This document shows, one piece after another, positions 7,575 to 16,049 of a stretch of 64,000 nucleotides of DNA (position 1 is the first letter of the stretch; the number at the start of each line of letters is the position of its first letter). Under the pieces are notes generated by a model. That model was given only the letters and a program-made list of their open reading frames with translations, was not told the origin of the DNA and did not search any database. The translations under genes were made by a program, and so were the position numbers. Origin of the DNA: Pseudomonas putida. Lineage in GTDB: Bacteria > Pseudomonadota > Gammaproteobacteria > Pseudomonadales > Pseudomonadaceae. Where the stretch lies: the NCBI RefSeq assembly GCF_016406145.1, contig NZ_CP066306.1, positions 4,836,001 to 4,900,000 on the forward strand, read 5' to 3'.

Positions 7575-8738
7575 ATGCGACGTCCTACCCGCCCTCTCCT
7601 GCTGGCCGCCACCGCCCTGCTCGCCCTCGCAGCACTTGGCATCTGGTATGGCCAGCGCCAGGAGGCGCCGGTTGCGCGCGCCCAAAGCGCCATTCCGGTG
7701 CGCGTGGTCAGCGTCGCCCAGCAGGACGTGCCGCGCTACGCCAGCGCCATCGGCTCCGTGCTGTCGCTGCACAGCGTCGAAATAAAACCGCAGGTCGAAG
7801 GGGTGCTGACCCGGGTACTGGTCAAAGAGGGCCAGTGGGTCAAGCAAGGCGACCTGCTGGCCACCCTGGACGATCGCAGCATCCGCGCCAGCCTCGACCA
7901 GGCCCGCGCCCAGCTCGGCCAGAGCCAGGCTCAAATCCAGGTGGCCGGCGTCGACCTCAAGCGCTACCGCCTGCTCAGCAGCGATGACGGCGTGTCCAAG
8001 CAGACCCTCGACCAGCAACAGGCGCTGGTCAATCAGCTGCAAGCCACCGTAAAAGGCAACCAGGCCGCCATCGCCAATGCCGAAGTCCAGCTCTCCTACA
8101 CGCAGATTCGCTCCCCTGTCACCGGGCGTGTCGGCATCCGCAACATCGACCCCGGCAACCTGGTGCGCGCCAGCGATACCCAGGGCCTGTTCAGCGTGAC
8201 CCAGATCGACCCCATCGCGGTCGAGTTCTCCCTGCCGCAACAGATGCTGCCAACCCTGCAGGGCCTGCTGAAGGCGCCCACGCCCGCATTGGTGCAGGCC
8301 TACATGGACGCCGATGGCGAAAGCAACCTGCTGGGTGAAGGCCACCTGGCCCTGATCGACAACCAGATTTCGGCCAACACCGGCACGGTGCGGGTCAAGG
8401 CCGAGTTCGACAACAAGGACGGCCGGCTGTGGCCGGGGCAACTGGTGACCATCCGTTTGCGCACTGCCGTGGAAGAAAACGCCCTGGTGGTGCCGCCGCC
8501 AGTGGTGCAGCGCGGCGTCGACGGCCACTTCGTCTACCGCCTGGACGGCGACAAGGTCACCAGTGTGCCGGTCAAGGTGCTGTACCAGGACAGTGGCCTG
8601 AACATCATTGCCGGGGTCAAGCCGGGCGAGCGTGTGGTGCTCGATGGTCAGTCGCGGCTCAAGCCGGGCTCTCGCGTGGAGGTCACCCCGGACGCACCGC
8701 CGCCGTCGGAAATGGCCGACCGCCGGAGCCAGCCATGA
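7575..8738 (+). CDS. RND efflux periplasmic adaptor (MdtA/MexA type)
   Basis: 387 residues from ATG 7575, with AAGGTG nine bases upstream; a TTG at 7554 is a weaker alternative. It opens with a basic N-terminus and one hydrophobic segment (LLLAATALLALAALGIWY), then the lipoyl half-motif VEIKPQVEGVLTRVLVKEGQWVKQGD, a helical hairpin (about 105-180), TQIRSPVTGRVGIRNIDPGN and beta-barrel domains. I see no lipobox. It links an inner membrane RND pump to an outer membrane channel; no channel gene lies in this operon, so one encoded elsewhere must be used. The stop overlaps the pump start by ATGA. Confidence 0.92.
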   Translation: MRRPTRPLLLAATALLALAALGIWYGQRQEAPVARAQSAIPVRVVSVAQQDVPRYASAIGSVLSLHSVEIKPQVEGVLTRVLVKEGQWVKQGDLLATLDDRSIRASLDQARAQLGQSQAQIQVAGVDLKRYRLLSSDDGVSKQTLDQQQALVNQLQATVKGNQAAIANAEVQLSYTQIRSPVTGRVGIRNIDPGNLVRASDTQGLFSVTQIDPIAVEFSLPQQMLPTLQGLLKAPTPALVQAYMDADGESNLLGEGHLALIDNQISANTGTVRVKAEFDNKDGRLWPGQLVTIRLRTAVEENALVVPPPVVQRGVDGHFVYRLDGDKVTSVPVKVLYQDSGLNIIAGVKPGERVVLDGQSRLKPGSRVEVTPDAPPPSEMADRRSQP

Positions 8739-11700
8739 ATAGCCGCAACAGCGTGTCGGCCTGGTGCATCGACCACCCCGTCGCCACCCTGCTGCTGACC
8801 TTCGCCCTAGTACTGCTGGGCGCCATCGCCTTTCCCCGGCTCCCCGTGGCGCCCTTGCCAGAAGCCGACTTCCCGACCATACAGGTCACCGCCCAGTTGC
8901 CTGGGGCCAGCCCGGAAACCATGGCCTCTTCGGTGGCCACGCCGATGGAGGTGCAGTTCAGCGCCATCCCCGGCATGACCCAGATGACCAGCAGCAGCGC
9001 ACTGGGCTCGACCACCCTGATCCTGCAGTTCACCCTCGACAAGAACATTGACACTGCCGCCCAGGAAGTCCAGGCGGCCATCAACACGGCTACCGCCCGC
9101 CTGCCCCAGGACCTGCCCAACCCGCCGACCTGGCGCAAGGTCAACCCGGCCGACAGCCCGGTGCTGGTACTCACCGTCAGCTCCGCACAGATGCCCGGCA
9201 ACGACCTGAGCGACTATGCCGAAACCTTGCTGGCACGCCAGCTGAGCCAGATCGAAGGGGTCGGCCTGATCAACATCACCGGCCAGTTGCGCCCGGCCAT
9301 CCGTGTGCAGGCCCAGCCGGAAAAGCTCGCCGCCATGGGCCTTACGCTCGCCGACCTGCGCCTGGCCATCCAGCAGACCAGCCTGAACCTGGCAAAGGGC
9401 GCCCTGTATGGAGAGCACAGCGTGTCGACCATCGCCGCCAACGACCAGCTGTTCCACCCCGAGGACTATGCCAGGCTCATTGTCTCTTACCGCGACGGCG
9501 CCCCGGTGCACCTGCAGGACGTGGCCAAGGTGATCAACGGCGCCGAGAACGCCTACGTCAAAGCCTGGTCTGGCAACCAGCCGGGCCTGAACCTTGTGGT
9601 GTTCCGCCAGCCTGGCGCCAACATCGTCGACACCGTGGACCGCGTGCTCGGCGCCTTGCCCAAGCTGCAGGAGATGCTGCCGGCCTCGGTCGAGGTATCG
9701 GTGCTGCAGGACCGTACCCAGACCATCCGCGCGTCGCTGCATGAGGTGGAACTGACCCTGATGATCGCCGTAGCCCTGGTGATCGGGGTGATGGCGCTGT
9801 TCCTGCGCCAATGGTCAGCCACCCTGGTGGTGTCCAGTGTGCTGGGCGTATCGCTGATCGCCACTTGCGCACTGATGTACGTGTTCGGTTTCAGCCTCAA
9901 CAACCTGACCCTGGTGGCCATCGTCATTGCTGTCGGTTTTGTGGTGGACGACGCCATCGTGGTGGTGGAGAACATCCACCGCCATCTGGAAGCCGGCGAA
10001 GACAGCCGCACTGCTGCGCTCAAAGGGGCAGGCGAAATCGGCTTCACCGTGGTGTCGATCAGCTTCTCGCTGGTTGCCGCGTTCATTCCGCTGCTGTTCA
10101 TGGGCGGCGTGGTGGGCCGGCTGTTCAAGGAGTTCGCCCTTACCGCCACAGCCACCATTCTGATTTCGGTGGTGGTGTCGCTGACCCTGGCACCGACCCT
10201 GTGCGCGCTGTTCATGCGTCGCCCGCCCACGGAGCACCATGGCGGCTTCGGTGAACGGCTGCTGAAGTGGTACGAAAAGGGCCTGGACCGGGCGCTGGCC
10301 CATCAGCGCCTGACTCTCGGCGTGTTCGGCCTGACCCTGGCCCTGGCGGTGATCGGCTACGTGGCCATCCCCAAGGGCTTCTTCCCCCTGCAGGACACCG
10401 GTTTCATTCTCGGCACCACTGAAGCGGCAGCGGATGTGTCATACCCGTCGATGATCGACAAGCACTTGGCACTGGCGAAAATCATCGAAGCCGACCCCGC
10501 CGTGAGGGCCTTCTCCCATTCGGTAGGGGTTACCGGCAGCAACCAGACCATCGCCAACGGCCGTTTCTGGATCGCCCTCAAGCCCCGCGGCGAGCGCGAT
10601 GTTTCGGCCAGCGAGCTGATCGACCGGCTGCGCCCGCAACTCGCGCAAGTGCCTGGCGTGGTGCTGTACATGCGCGCCGGCCAGGACATCAACCTGAGCT
10701 CCGGCCCGTCACGTACCCAGTACCAGTACGTGCTCAAAAGTAACGACGGCGTCGCCCTCAACCTGTGGACCCAACGCCTGACCGAGCGCCTGCGCGAAAA
10801 CCCGGCGTTGCGCGACCTGTCAAACGACCTGCAACTGGGCGCCAGCGTTACCCGCATCGACATCGACCGCCAGGCTGCGGCCCGCTTCGGCCTGACCACC
10901 ACCGACGTCGACCAGGCGCTGTACGACGTCTTTGGCCAGCGGCAGATCAGCGAATTCCAGACCGAGACCAACCAGTACAAGGTGATCCTGGAACTGGACG
11001 CCCAACAGCGCGGCAAGGCCGAAAGCCTGAATTTCTTCTACCTGCGCTCGCCCCTGACCAACGAAATGGTGCCGCTGTCGGCATTGGCGCATGTCGCCGC
11101 GCCCAGCACCGGGCCGCTGTCGATCAGCCATGACGGTCTGTTCCCGGCCGCCAACCTCTCGTTCAACCTGGCCCCCGGCGTGGCCCTGGGCGATGCAGTG
11201 GCGATCCTGGAACGCACCCAGCGCGAACTGGGCATGCCCGACTCGATCAGCGGCAACTTCCAGGGCGCGGCGCAGGCCTTCCAGAGTTCGCTGTCGAGCC
11301 AGCCGTGGCTGATCCTCGCCGCACTGGTGGCGGTTTACATCATCCTTGGGGTGCTCTACGAGAGCCTGGTGCACCCGCTGACCATCATCTCGACCCTGCC
11401 TTCGGCGGGCCTGGGCGCGTTGCTACTGCTGTGGGCCATGGGCCAGGACTTCAGCATCATGGGCCTGATCGGCGTGGTGCTGCTGATCGGCATCGTCAAG
11501 AAGAACGGCATCCTGCTCATCGATTTCGCCCTGGAAGCCCAGCGCCGCCATGGTCTGACGCCCGAGCAGGCGATTCACCAGGCCTGCCTGACGCGCTTTC
11601 GGCCGATCATCATGACTACCATGGCCGCCCTGCTCGGCGCGGTGCCGCTGATGTTCGGCTTTGGCGCTGGCGCCGAGCTGCGCCAGCCGCTGGGTATCGC

Positions 11701-11827
11701 GGTGGTCGGCGGCCTGCTGGTCAGCCAGGCCCTGACGCTGTTCACCACCCCGGTCATATACTTGGCCCTGGAGCGCCTGTTCCATCGCCGCAAGGCCGCC
11801 AGCGCGGTCGCGCCAAGGACCTACTGA
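8735..11827 (+). CDS. RND-family inner membrane efflux transporter (MdtB/MexB type)
   Basis: 1030 residues, the normal length of hydrophobe/amphiphile RND pumps. The first helix (HPVATLLLTFALVLLGAIAF) is followed by a large periplasmic loop, and helix 4 holds the proton-relay pair in VGFVVDDAIVVVENIHRHLEAG. The second half repeats the architecture (VVLLIGIVKKNGILLIDFALEAQ, RFRPIIMTTMAALLGAVPLMF). It exports substrates with proton influx; amphiphilic drugs or detergents are likely and I see no heavy-metal signature. MdtB/C-type systems often have two pump genes, but only one is here. The start is set by the ATGA overlap with the adaptor gene. Confidence 0.93.
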   Translation: MNSRNSVSAWCIDHPVATLLLTFALVLLGAIAFPRLPVAPLPEADFPTIQVTAQLPGASPETMASSVATPMEVQFSAIPGMTQMTSSSALGSTTLILQFTLDKNIDTAAQEVQAAINTATARLPQDLPNPPTWRKVNPADSPVLVLTVSSAQMPGNDLSDYAETLLARQLSQIEGVGLINITGQLRPAIRVQAQPEKLAAMGLTLADLRLAIQQTSLNLAKGALYGEHSVSTIAANDQLFHPEDYARLIVSYRDGAPVHLQDVAKVINGAENAYVKAWSGNQPGLNLVVFRQPGANIVDTVDRVLGALPKLQEMLPASVEVSVLQDRTQTIRASLHEVELTLMIAVALVIGVMALFLRQWSATLVVSSVLGVSLIATCALMYVFGFSLNNLTLVAIVIAVGFVVDDAIVVVENIHRHLEAGEDSRTAALKGAGEIGFTVVSISFSLVAAFIPLLFMGGVVGRLFKEFALTATATILISVVVSLTLAPTLCALFMRRPPTEHHGGFGERLLKWYEKGLDRALAHQRLTLGVFGLTLALAVIGYVAIPKGFFPLQDTGFILGTTEAAADVSYPSMIDKHLALAKIIEADPAVRAFSHSVGVTGSNQTIANGRFWIALKPRGERDVSASELIDRLRPQLAQVPGVVLYMRAGQDINLSSGPSRTQYQYVLKSNDGVALNLWTQRLTERLRENPALRDLSNDLQLGASVTRIDIDRQAAARFGLTTTDVDQALYDVFGQRQISEFQTETNQYKVILELDAQQRGKAESLNFFYLRSPLTNEMVPLSALAHVAAPSTGPLSISHDGLFPAANLSFNLAPGVALGDAVAILERTQRELGMPDSISGNFQGAAQAFQSSLSSQPWLILAALVAVYIILGVLYESLVHPLTIISTLPSAGLGALLLLWAMGQDFSIMGLIGVVLLIGIVKKNGILLIDFALEAQRRHGLTPEQAIHQACLTRFRPIIMTTMAALLGAVPLMFGFGAGAELRQPLGIAVVGGLLVSQALTLFTTPVIYLALERLFHRRKAASAVAPRTY

Positions 11828-11836
11828 GACAAGACC

Positions 11837-12511
11837 ATGCGTGTGCTGATCATCGAAGACGAAGAGAAAACCGCTGACTACCTGCATCGCGGCCTGAGCG
11901 AGCAAGGCTTCACTGTCGACCTGGCACGGGACGGCATCGACGGCCTGCACCTGGCGCTTGAAGGTGACTATGCGGTGATCGTGCTCGATGTGATGCTGCC
12001 GGGTCTGGATGGCTATGGCGTGCTGCGTGCCTTGCGTGCCCGTAAGCAGACACCGGTGATCATGCTCACCGCCCGCGAGCGCGTCGAGGACCGCATCCAC
12101 GGGCTGCGCGAAGGTGCCGACGATTACCTTGGCAAGCCGTTCTCCTTCCTTGAACTGGTCGCCCGCCTGCAGGCCCTGACTCGCCGCAGCGGCAGCCACG
12201 AGCCACTGCAGGTGCAGGTCGGCGACCTGTGGATCGACCTGATGGCGCGCAAGGCCAGCCGCGGCGGCCAACGCCTGGACCTGACTGCAAAGGAGTTCTC
12301 GCTGCTCAGCGTGCTGGCCAGGCGCCAAGGCGAAATACTCTCCAAGACAGCCATCGCCGAGCTGGTCTGGGACATCAACTTCGACAGCGATGCCAATGTC
12401 GTCGAAGTGGCCATAAAGCGCCTGCGCGCCAAGCTCGACGGGCCATTTGACAACAAGCTGCTGCATACCATCCGAGGCATGGGCTATGTCCTGGAAAACC
12501 GTGCCGGTTAA
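11837..12511 (+). CDS. OmpR-family response regulator (CopR/CusR-like)
   Basis: 224 residues. The receiver domain shows IIEDE at 5-9, phospho-acceptor Asp51 in VLDVMLPGLDG and Lys in GKPFSFLELVARL. A winged-helix DNA-binding domain follows (about 125-222; LTAKEFSLLSVLARRQGEILSK, VVEVAIKRLRAKLDGPF, TIRGMGYVLE). The sequence resembles the CopR/CzcR/IrlR group. It starts 9 bases after the RND pump and its 3' end overlaps the kinase gene by 26 bases, so adaptor, pump, regulator and kinase look like one operon. It probably controls the pump genes. Confidence 0.93.
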   Translation: MRVLIIEDEEKTADYLHRGLSEQGFTVDLARDGIDGLHLALEGDYAVIVLDVMLPGLDGYGVLRALRARKQTPVIMLTARERVEDRIHGLREGADDYLGKPFSFLELVARLQALTRRSGSHEPLQVQVGDLWIDLMARKASRGGQRLDLTAKEFSLLSVLARRQGEILSKTAIAELVWDINFDSDANVVEVAIKRLRAKLDGPFDNKLLHTIRGMGYVLENRAG

Positions 12512-13898
12512 CTCCATCGCACTGCGCCTGTCGGCGCTGTTCATTCTGGTGGCGATGGGCGTGTTTCTGTTTATCGGCTCGGCACTTTACCGCCAGGTCG
12601 ACCATAGCCTGGACATGCTGCCGGCGGCCGAGCTGGACGCCCGCTTCAGCGTGCTCGAATCCACCCTCAATCGCTACGGCAGCCCCGAGCACTGGGCCAA
12701 GATCCGCAACAAGCTCAACCTGCTCAGCGAGGAAGACAAACGTATCCGCTTCTGGGTGGTCGGCAGCGACCCGGCGTTCGAATATGGCCACCCCAGCGAA
12801 CGGGTCCGCGCATTTGCCGAAGGCCCTGAAGGGATGCGCGACCTGCGCCTGCCTGACCGGCCCTACCCTTACAAGGTGCTGGTCAGCGAGTTGCCGGCCC
12901 TGGGCGCTCGCCCGCCACTGCGCTTTCTGATCGCTATTGATACCGAGACCTTCTGGCAGGCTCAGCACAGCCTGCTGGTGGCCATCGTCGGGCTGGCGGT
13001 GCTCGGTGTGCTGCTGGCCTCGGTGCTCGGCTACTGGGTGGCGCGCATTGGCCTGCGCCCGCTGCTGGCGCTGTCCAACGAGGCACAGGCCTTGGCCCCC
13101 CCACGCCTGGATGGCCGCCTGCAAACCGTCAACCTGGCCCCGGAACTGGCGCAATTCGCCGGCGCTTTCAACGCGGCGCTCGACCGGGTCAGCCAGGCCT
13201 ATTCGCAGCTGGAAGCGTTCAACGCCGACGTTGCCCACGAACTGCGCTCGCCGCTGACCAACCTGATAGGCCAGACCCAGGTCGCCCTCACCCGGGGGCG
13301 CAGCGCCGAACACTACTTCGAAGTGCTGCAATCAAACCTGGAAGAGCTCGAACGCCTGCGCAGCATCATCAACGACATGCTGTTCCTGGCCAGCGCCGAC
13401 CAGGGCAGCAAGGCCACTGCCCTGACCCAGGTATCGCTGGCCGAGGAAGTGGCCACCACCCTCGATTACCTCGACTACATCCTCGAAGACGCCCAGGTCA
13501 GCGTCACTGTCAGCGGCGATGCCCAGGCCCCCATCGAAAAAGCCCAGTTGCGCCGGGCGTTGATCAACCTGCTGAACAATGCCGTGCAGCATACCGCACC
13601 GCACCAAGTGATCCGCGTGCATATCGATGCCGGGCCGGAGCAGGTCAGCATTGCCGTGAGCAACCCAGGGCCGGCTATCGACGATGATCACCTGCCTCTG
13701 CTGTTCGAGCGGTTCTACCGGGTGGATGCGGCGCGCAGCAACAGTGGCGGGGGCAATCACGGGTTGGGGTTGGCCATCGTCAAGGCGATTGCGCTGATGC
13801 ATGGGGGTGAGGTTTTTGTGCGCAGCGAGGCGGGTGCCAACACCTTCGGCATTCGCCTGCCAAACGCTCAACTGCAGGGGTTTGCGGCAAAGATCTAA
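12486..13898 (+). CDS. Membrane sensor histidine kinase of the CusS/CopS type
   Basis: 470 residues. Two membrane helices (about 11-33 and 162-184) flank a periplasmic sensor of about 125 residues, then HAMP (about 184-237), the phospho-acceptor helix with His251 in FNADVAHELRSPLTNLIG, and the ATPase domain (N box LINLLNNAVQHT, G boxes, GGGNHGLGLAIVKAIALMHGG). The ATG at 12486 lies inside the regulator gene, giving a 26-base overlap and translational coupling. The sensor has no obvious metal-binding cluster, so the signal is unknown; envelope stress or a pump substrate is likely. Confidence 0.9.
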   Translation: MSWKTVPVNSIALRLSALFILVAMGVFLFIGSALYRQVDHSLDMLPAAELDARFSVLESTLNRYGSPEHWAKIRNKLNLLSEEDKRIRFWVVGSDPAFEYGHPSERVRAFAEGPEGMRDLRLPDRPYPYKVLVSELPALGARPPLRFLIAIDTETFWQAQHSLLVAIVGLAVLGVLLASVLGYWVARIGLRPLLALSNEAQALAPPRLDGRLQTVNLAPELAQFAGAFNAALDRVSQAYSQLEAFNADVAHELRSPLTNLIGQTQVALTRGRSAEHYFEVLQSNLEELERLRSIINDMLFLASADQGSKATALTQVSLAEEVATTLDYLDYILEDAQVSVTVSGDAQAPIEKAQLRRALINLLNNAVQHTAPHQVIRVHIDAGPEQVSIAVSNPGPAIDDDHLPLLFERFYRVDAARSNSGGGNHGLGLAIVKAIALMHGGEVFVRSEAGANTFGIRLPNAQLQGFAAKI

Positions 13899-14029
13899 TG
13901 TTTTTCGCAGGGATAGTTACCTTTTGCGCAACAGTGCTTATCGCGCCCGGTGCTGTTTCCAAGGCAATGAAGAGACTAACTTTAGCCCTGTCTCCATTAG
14001 CACTTGCACCGCAAGAAGGTAGTTTCAAC

Positions 14030-14251
14030 ATGTCCAACAGTATGGGTATTGCCAGCGTTTTCGTTCTGTCTTCCCTGTTGTTGTCGCCCCTGGCCATGGC
14101 CGAAGAATCCCCGGCTTTCGTCGCCCGTAATGCAGAGCTTGCTGCTGTTCACCAGGAAGCCCGCGAGGCCGTAGCGCACAAGGCCGACGCAGGCAAAGAT
14201 GCAAAACAGACAGCTTCCAAGGTTTCCATCGACGCCAATGCCGAGAGCTGA
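14030..14251 (+). CDS. Small exported protein next to the RND/two-component operon
   Basis: 73 residues starting at an ATG preceded by AGAAGG. A signal peptide (SVFVLSSLLLSPLAMA) should leave about 50 mature residues that are charged, rich in Ala, Lys and Glu and without cysteine, methionine or histidine clusters (ARNAELAAVHQEAREAVAHK). It looks like a single helix in the periplasm. Small exported proteins often follow metal- or stress-sensing two-component genes, but this one does not look metal-binding. A terminator at 14327 ends the transcript. The family is not recognised. Confidence 0.65.
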   Translation: MSNSMGIASVFVLSSLLLSPLAMAEESPAFVARNAELAAVHQEAREAVAHKADAGKDAKQTASKVSIDANAES

Positions 14252-14326
14252 TCGCGCAACGATGCCGCTCCCGTTTCCCCCCGGCTACACCATGGGCACC
14301 GCCGGTGCCGATATGTTAGCCTTTTA

Positions 14327-14354
14327 AAGCCGCTGCCGATCAGCGGCTTTTTTT
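14327..14354 (+). terminator. Rho-independent terminator
   Basis: A nine-base-pair stem AAGCCGCTG/CAGCGGCTT with loop CCGAT is followed by an unbroken T run to 14354. It closes the RND, two-component and small exported protein region before the porin gene. Confidence 0.92.
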
Positions 14355-14455
14355 ATGTGCTTTGACGATCAGCCCGGCCGTTATTTCTCTAACAAGAAAG
14401 TTGCACATTCAAAAATAAAAACTGCCCCACCGTCAGACCAAAGGAGCTAGTACCG

Positions 14456-15790
14456 GTGCCTTCCGCGTTTCGTGTTACCCCGCTGTTCATTGCATTGACC
14501 GCAACGATGCCTTTCGCCGCCCAGGCAGATGAAGACAAGGCTGATGGCTTCATCGAAGGCTCGTCCTTCAACCTGCATTTTCGTAACGCCTACTTCAACC
14601 GCGACAACCACAACAGCGGCGTGCGCGACACCCGCGAGTGGGGCCAAGGCGCGGTTGCCCGCTTCGAGTCGGGCTACACGCCAGGCGTAATCGGCTTTGG
14701 CCTCGATGCGCACGCCATGCTGGGCTTGAAGCTCGATGGCGGTGGCGGCCATGCCGGCACCAGCATCCTGCCCGAACACGTGAAGGACAACGGCGAACTG
14801 GGCGCCGCCCCGCACTCGTTCTCCACCGCAGGCGCGGCGGTCAAGCTCAAGGCCTTCGACACCGAACTCAAGGCCGGTGACCTGTTCCTTACCAACCCGG
14901 TGATCGCCGGCGGCGAAACCCGCATGCTGCCGCAGACCTTCCGTGGCGTCAGCCTGACCAATACCAGCATCGACGGCCTGCTGCTCGAAGGTGGCCAGGT
15001 CAGCTTCACCAAGCCGTACAACCAGAGCGGCCACCGCCGTATCGACACCTACTACGGCTCGCTGGATGAGCACGACAAAAGCAAGCATCTGAACTGGGCT
15101 GGTGCGTCGTGGAGCGGCACCGAGAACATCACTGCCAACCTTTACGCCGCCGAGCTGAAGGATATCTGGAACCAGTACTACGCTGATTTCGACTACACCT
15201 ACGTGGTCAACGACCTGGTCAGCCTCAACCCGGGCGTGCACTTCTACCACACCCAAGACACCGGCCAGGCGCTGCTGGGCAAGATCGACAACAATACCTA
15301 CAGCGTGCACTTCACCGTCAATGCCGGCTATCACAGCGTTACTGCCGCCTACCAGCGGGTCAATGGCGACACGCCGTTCGACTACATCAACCTGGGCGAC
15401 AGCGTGTACCTGGACAACTCGCGCATGTACTCGGACTTCAACGCGCCCAACGAGCGTTCGTGGAAGCTGCAGTACGGCTATGACTTCGCCGGGCTCGGCA
15501 TGCCAGGGCTGACCACCACCGTGTCGTACTCGCGTGGCGAGGCGGACCTGACCAAGGCTGACCAGGGCAACACCCACTACGACTACTACCGCGCCGACGG
15601 CAAGAACGCTCAGCACTGGGAACGTGACCTGGACGTGAAATACGTGTTCCAGCAAGGCGACTTCAAAGACCTGTCGGTGCTGGTGCGTTATGCCGTACAC
15701 CGCGGCGGCCAGGGCTATGCGTCGATCGACAGCAACAGCGATAACGACGAACTGCGGGTGATCGTCGATTATCCGTTGAACGTGTTCTGA
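14456..15790 (+). CDS. OprD-family outer membrane porin
   Basis: 444 residues from a GTG start with AAAGGAG about ten bases upstream. The signal peptide ([15 protein letters not shown]) is followed by [21 protein letters not shown], a typical OprD opening, then alternating aromatic beta strands and a C-terminal segment ending in Phe (VDYPLNVF), as required for outer membrane assembly. OprD-type porins take up specific small carboxylates, amino acids or sugars; the substrate cannot be told from sequence. It stands alone between a terminator and a REP pair, so it is probably monocistronic. Confidence 0.92.
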   Translation: MPSAFRVTPLFIALTATMPFAAQADEDKADGFIEGSSFNLHFRNAYFNRDNHNSGVRDTREWGQGAVARFESGYTPGVIGFGLDAHAMLGLKLDGGGGHAGTSILPEHVKDNGELGAAPHSFSTAGAAVKLKAFDTELKAGDLFLTNPVIAGGETRMLPQTFRGVSLTNTSIDGLLLEGGQVSFTKPYNQSGHRRIDTYYGSLDEHDKSKHLNWAGASWSGTENITANLYAAELKDIWNQYYADFDYTYVVNDLVSLNPGVHFYHTQDTGQALLGKIDNNTYSVHFTVNAGYHSVTAAYQRVNGDTPFDYINLGDSVYLDNSRMYSDFNAPNERSWKLQYGYDFAGLGMPGLTTTVSYSRGEADLTKADQGNTHYDYYRADGKNAQHWERDLDVKYVFQQGDFKDLSVLVRYAVHRGGQGYASIDSNSDNDELRVIVDYPLNVF

Positions 15791-15837
15791 CCTGAGACCG
15801 CAAGTCAGCCCCACACGGTGTGTGCAGACCGGTAGGA

Positions 15838-15955
15838 GGGGGCCGCTTTGCGGCCCATCGCCGGCAAGCCGGCTCCCACAGGGAAAGCGCAGACCTCAAG
15901 AATTGCGCGGTCTCGGTAGGAGCTGGCTTGCCGGCGATGGGCTGCGTAGCAGCCC
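15838..15955. repeat. Inverted pair of REP-like palindromes
   Basis: One copy (15838-15883, GGGGGCCGCTTTGCGGCCC then ATCGCCGGCAAGCCGGCTCC) faces a second (15916-15955, GGAGCTGGCTTGCCGGCGAT then GGGCTGCGTAGCAGCCC). Core and flanking hairpins match the pairs near 4262 and 42661. The pair follows the porin gene. Confidence 0.85.
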
Positions 15956-15968
15956 AATGCACGATTCC

Positions 15969-15989
15969 GTCGGACAAATCTTGTCCGAC
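15969..15989. promoter_or_regulatory. 21-base perfect palindrome upstream of the GGDEF gene
   Basis: GTCGGACAA, ATC, TTGTCCGAC: nine-base arms with a three-base centre. It ends about 60 bases before the chosen start of the diguanylate cyclase gene. It could be an operator for a dimeric regulator or a hairpin without a T run; I do not recognise the binding protein. Confidence 0.5.
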
Positions 15990-16049
15990 AATCACCACTT
16001 CCCTAGAATGTCGCCCGCCGCAACCGGCCCTGCCTCAGCAGTAGCGCGC

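Noticed and set aside
8429..8734. Possible N-terminal extension of the RND pump
   Set aside because: The extra residues are Gly/Arg-rich, overlap the adaptor gene and precede a proper ATGA start, so the extension is noncoding.
14447..15814. A 455-codon minus-strand frame
   Set aside because: It is the antisense shadow of the OprD-type gene, whose signal peptide and barrel are clear.
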